A stretch of DNA of 64,000 nt, from the NCBI GenBank assembly GCA_050249695.1, contig JBFWQA010000003.1:62001-126000 (forward strand). The letters are read 5' to 3'. Below the pieces are notes generated by a model. That model was not told the DNA's origin, did no database searches, and saw nothing but the letters and a program-made list of their open reading frames with translations. This DNA comes from JACKJP01 sp050249695. GTDB lineage: Bacteria; Pseudomonadota; Alphaproteobacteria; Rhizobiales; Tepidamorphaceae. The position numbers and the translations under genes were made by a program. Positions 62,458-64,000 of this stretch are shown here, piece after piece (the first letter of the stretch is position 1; every line of letters begins with the position of its first letter).

Positions 62458-63969
62458 TTAAGCGGAAGCGCGCGTCCCGCGCATCAGCGGCAGCAAAACC
62501 ATGGGGATCAGCGAAAGCACCACCAGCATCAGGAAGTCGTTGAGATAGGCGACCATGACCGCCTGCTTGGCGATTTCGCCATTCAGCGCCATGACGCCGG
62601 TCGGCAGGTGCCAGTTCCATGTCTGCGGCAGGAACGGCGCGTTCATCGTATCGCGGAAGGGCGACATGATGCCGGCAAGGCCGGCATGCGCCCGCTGCAT
62701 GTTCTGGGCCAGCAGGCTCACGACGAGCGAGATGCCGATGCTGCTGCCGATATTGCGCAGAAGGCTGAACATCGCCGTGCCCTCGCTGCGGAGTCGCGGA
62801 TCCATTGTCGAAAACGCAATCGTGGAAAGCGGCACGAAGACGAAGCCGAGGCCGAAGCCCTGAGCGATGCTGACGAGGATGAAGCGCTGCATCGTCACGT
62901 CGACGGTGAATTGCGACATCTCCCAGAGCGAGGCGGCGGTGAGCGCCAGCCCGATGAAAATGAACCACCTTGCATCGAAGCGCGCAAGCAGCCGCCCGAC
63001 GAGAAACATCGCAAGCCCCGTCCCAAAACCGCGTGGGGCGAGGATGAACCCCGCGTCGAGCACCGGGTAGCCGAGGACGTTCTGCAGGAAGGTGGGCAGC
63101 AGGGTCAGCGACGAGAACAGCACCATGCCGATCACGGTCATGAAGACGAGGCCTGCGGCGAAGTTGCGGTCCCTGAACAATGCCGGCTCGATGAACGGTT
63201 CATCAGCGGTGAACATGTGCACCAGGAACAGGTAGAGACAAAGCCCAGCCATCACCGCTTCCAGGACGATTTCGGGCGATGAGAACCAGTCCTGGGATTC
63301 GCCCCGGTCGAGCATCATCTGGAGCGAACCGATGGCAAGGCTGAGCAAGGCGAACCCGAACCAGTCGAACCGCCGCCGGATGCGATCGGTCTCCGGCACG
63401 AAGGCGAGAATTCCCGCGAGCGCCAGGGCCCCTACCGGCAGATTGACGTAGAACACCCAGCGCCAGCTGAAATATTCGGTCAGATAGCCGCCGAGCGTCG
63501 GACCGATGATCGGCCCCACCATGACGCCCAGCCCCCACATGGCGATGGCCTGACCGTGCCGTTCGCGCGGATTGATGTCGAGCAGGACCGCCTGCGAAAG
63601 CGGGATCAGACCCGCGCCGAAAGCGCCTTGCAGGATGCGGAACAGCACGATCTGCTCCAGCGACGTCGCCGCGCCGCACAGCATCGACGTCAGTGTGAAA
63701 CCGCCGACCATCGTCGCGAAAAGCCGGCGTCGCCCGAGCCGCGCGGCCAGAAAGCCCGTCGGCGGAGTCATGATGGCGGAGGCAACGATATAGGATGTGA
63801 GGACCCAGGCGATCTGGTCGGTCGTTGCCGACATGCTGCCCTGCATATGCGGCAGCGCGACCACCGCGATCGTGGTGTCCACCGCATAGACGATGGTCGC
63901 CAGCATGATCGTGAAGGTGATCAGCGCCCGTCTGCCGGGCGTGATCGTCGCCGGGTCGATCGGGCTCAA
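62458..63969 (-). CDS. MFS multidrug efflux protein, EmrB/QacA (DHA2) type
   Basis: The 503-residue protein has fourteen hydrophobic segments. Motif C of drug:H+ antiporters appears as GLGVMVGPIIGPTLGGYLTE (about 150-169), and motif D1-type YAVDTTIAVVALPHM is near the N-terminus. It should export toxic compounds with the proton gradient. The first possible start is TTG at 63969, preceded three codons earlier by a stop. An EmrA-like adaptor gene would be expected upstream, outside the window. Confidence 0.93.
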   Translation of the reverse strand: MSPIDPATITPGRRALITFTIMLATIVYAVDTTIAVVALPHMQGSMSATTDQIAWVLTSYIVASAIMTPPTGFLAARLGRRRLFATMVGGFTLTSMLCGAATSLEQIVLFRILQGAFGAGLIPLSQAVLLDINPRERHGQAIAMWGLGVMVGPIIGPTLGGYLTEYFSWRWVFYVNLPVGALALAGILAFVPETDRIRRRFDWFGFALLSLAIGSLQMMLDRGESQDWFSSPEIVLEAVMAGLCLYLFLVHMFTADEPFIEPALFRDRNFAAGLVFMTVIGMVLFSSLTLLPTFLQNVLGYPVLDAGFILAPRGFGTGLAMFLVGRLLARFDARWFIFIGLALTAASLWEMSQFTVDVTMQRFILVSIAQGFGLGFVFVPLSTIAFSTMDPRLRSEGTAMFSLLRNIGSSIGISLVVSLLAQNMQRAHAGLAGIMSPFRDTMNAPFLPQTWNWHLPTGVMALNGEIAKQAVMVAYLNDFLMLVVLSLIPMVLLPLMRGTRASA

Positions 63970-64000
63970 CGTTGATCAGCCTCGGCGGCATTGGCGGCCA

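Overview
The window looks like chromosome (or a chromid) of an alphaproteobacterium, most likely a member of the Hyphomicrobiales (Rhizobiales). This is an inference from GC-rich coding sequence, the type of ABC, TRAP and SIMPL/OmpA/TadG-like envelope genes, the tRNA-Ile2 sequence and FNR/FixK-type boxes. It reads as four blocks.

(1) 1-3101, a fragment of a surface-glycan locus: the end of an unidentified gene, a GNAT-like acyltransferase, and a PIG-L deacetylase fused to a family 2 glycosyltransferase.

(2) 3318-25303, two catabolic and uptake modules. The first holds a Baeyer-Villiger type flavin monooxygenase, a TetR regulator, and a nine-gene leftward operon: zinc alcohol dehydrogenase, substrate-binding protein, livHMGF, acyl-CoA ligase, a lipocalin-like protein and an APH-type kinase. 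A divergent aldehyde dehydrogenase completes it. Three copies of a 17-base element lie upstream of tetR and between the alcohol and aldehyde dehydrogenases. The second holds marR followed by dctPQM (TRAP importer), a crotonase, MaoC, a CaiB-type CoA-transferase and an SDR that lacks its catalytic tyrosine. Two near-identical palindromes mark the marR and dctP promoters. The growth substrates are not evident; acids or ketones handled as CoA thioesters are likely.

(3) 25453-53462, a stress and low-oxygen block: truncated haemoglobin, a Lon-like protease with a partner of unknown function, thiolase plus DUF35 protein, DUF2267 protein, phasin-like protein, universal stress protein, a methyltransferase-erythromycin esterase fusion, a MacAB-like exporter, the complete arginine deiminase operon arcDABC, Hsp20, two P-type ATPases joined by a 34-codon open frame with ATGA overlaps at both ends, and a zinc alcohol dehydrogenase. 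Several promoters carry TTGA-N6-TCAA boxes of FNR/FixK type. The gene set resembles hypoxia regulons such as the mycobacterial DosR set and FixK-dependent genes of rhizobial symbiotic plasmids. The block begins with a 165-bp broken copy of the lon gene and ends with the remnant of a membrane flippase gene next to tRNA-Ile2.

(4) 53750-64000, ordinary chromosomal genes: tRNA-Ile2, SIMPL protein, TadG/vWA protein, small envelope proteins, two OmpA-family proteins, a DUF2798 protein, a TPR-like protein, a YjbQ-family protein and an EmrB-type efflux pump. A remnant of a uracil-DNA glycosylase gene lies before the pump.

No rRNA, CRISPR array, intact insertion sequence, integrase or origin was seen.
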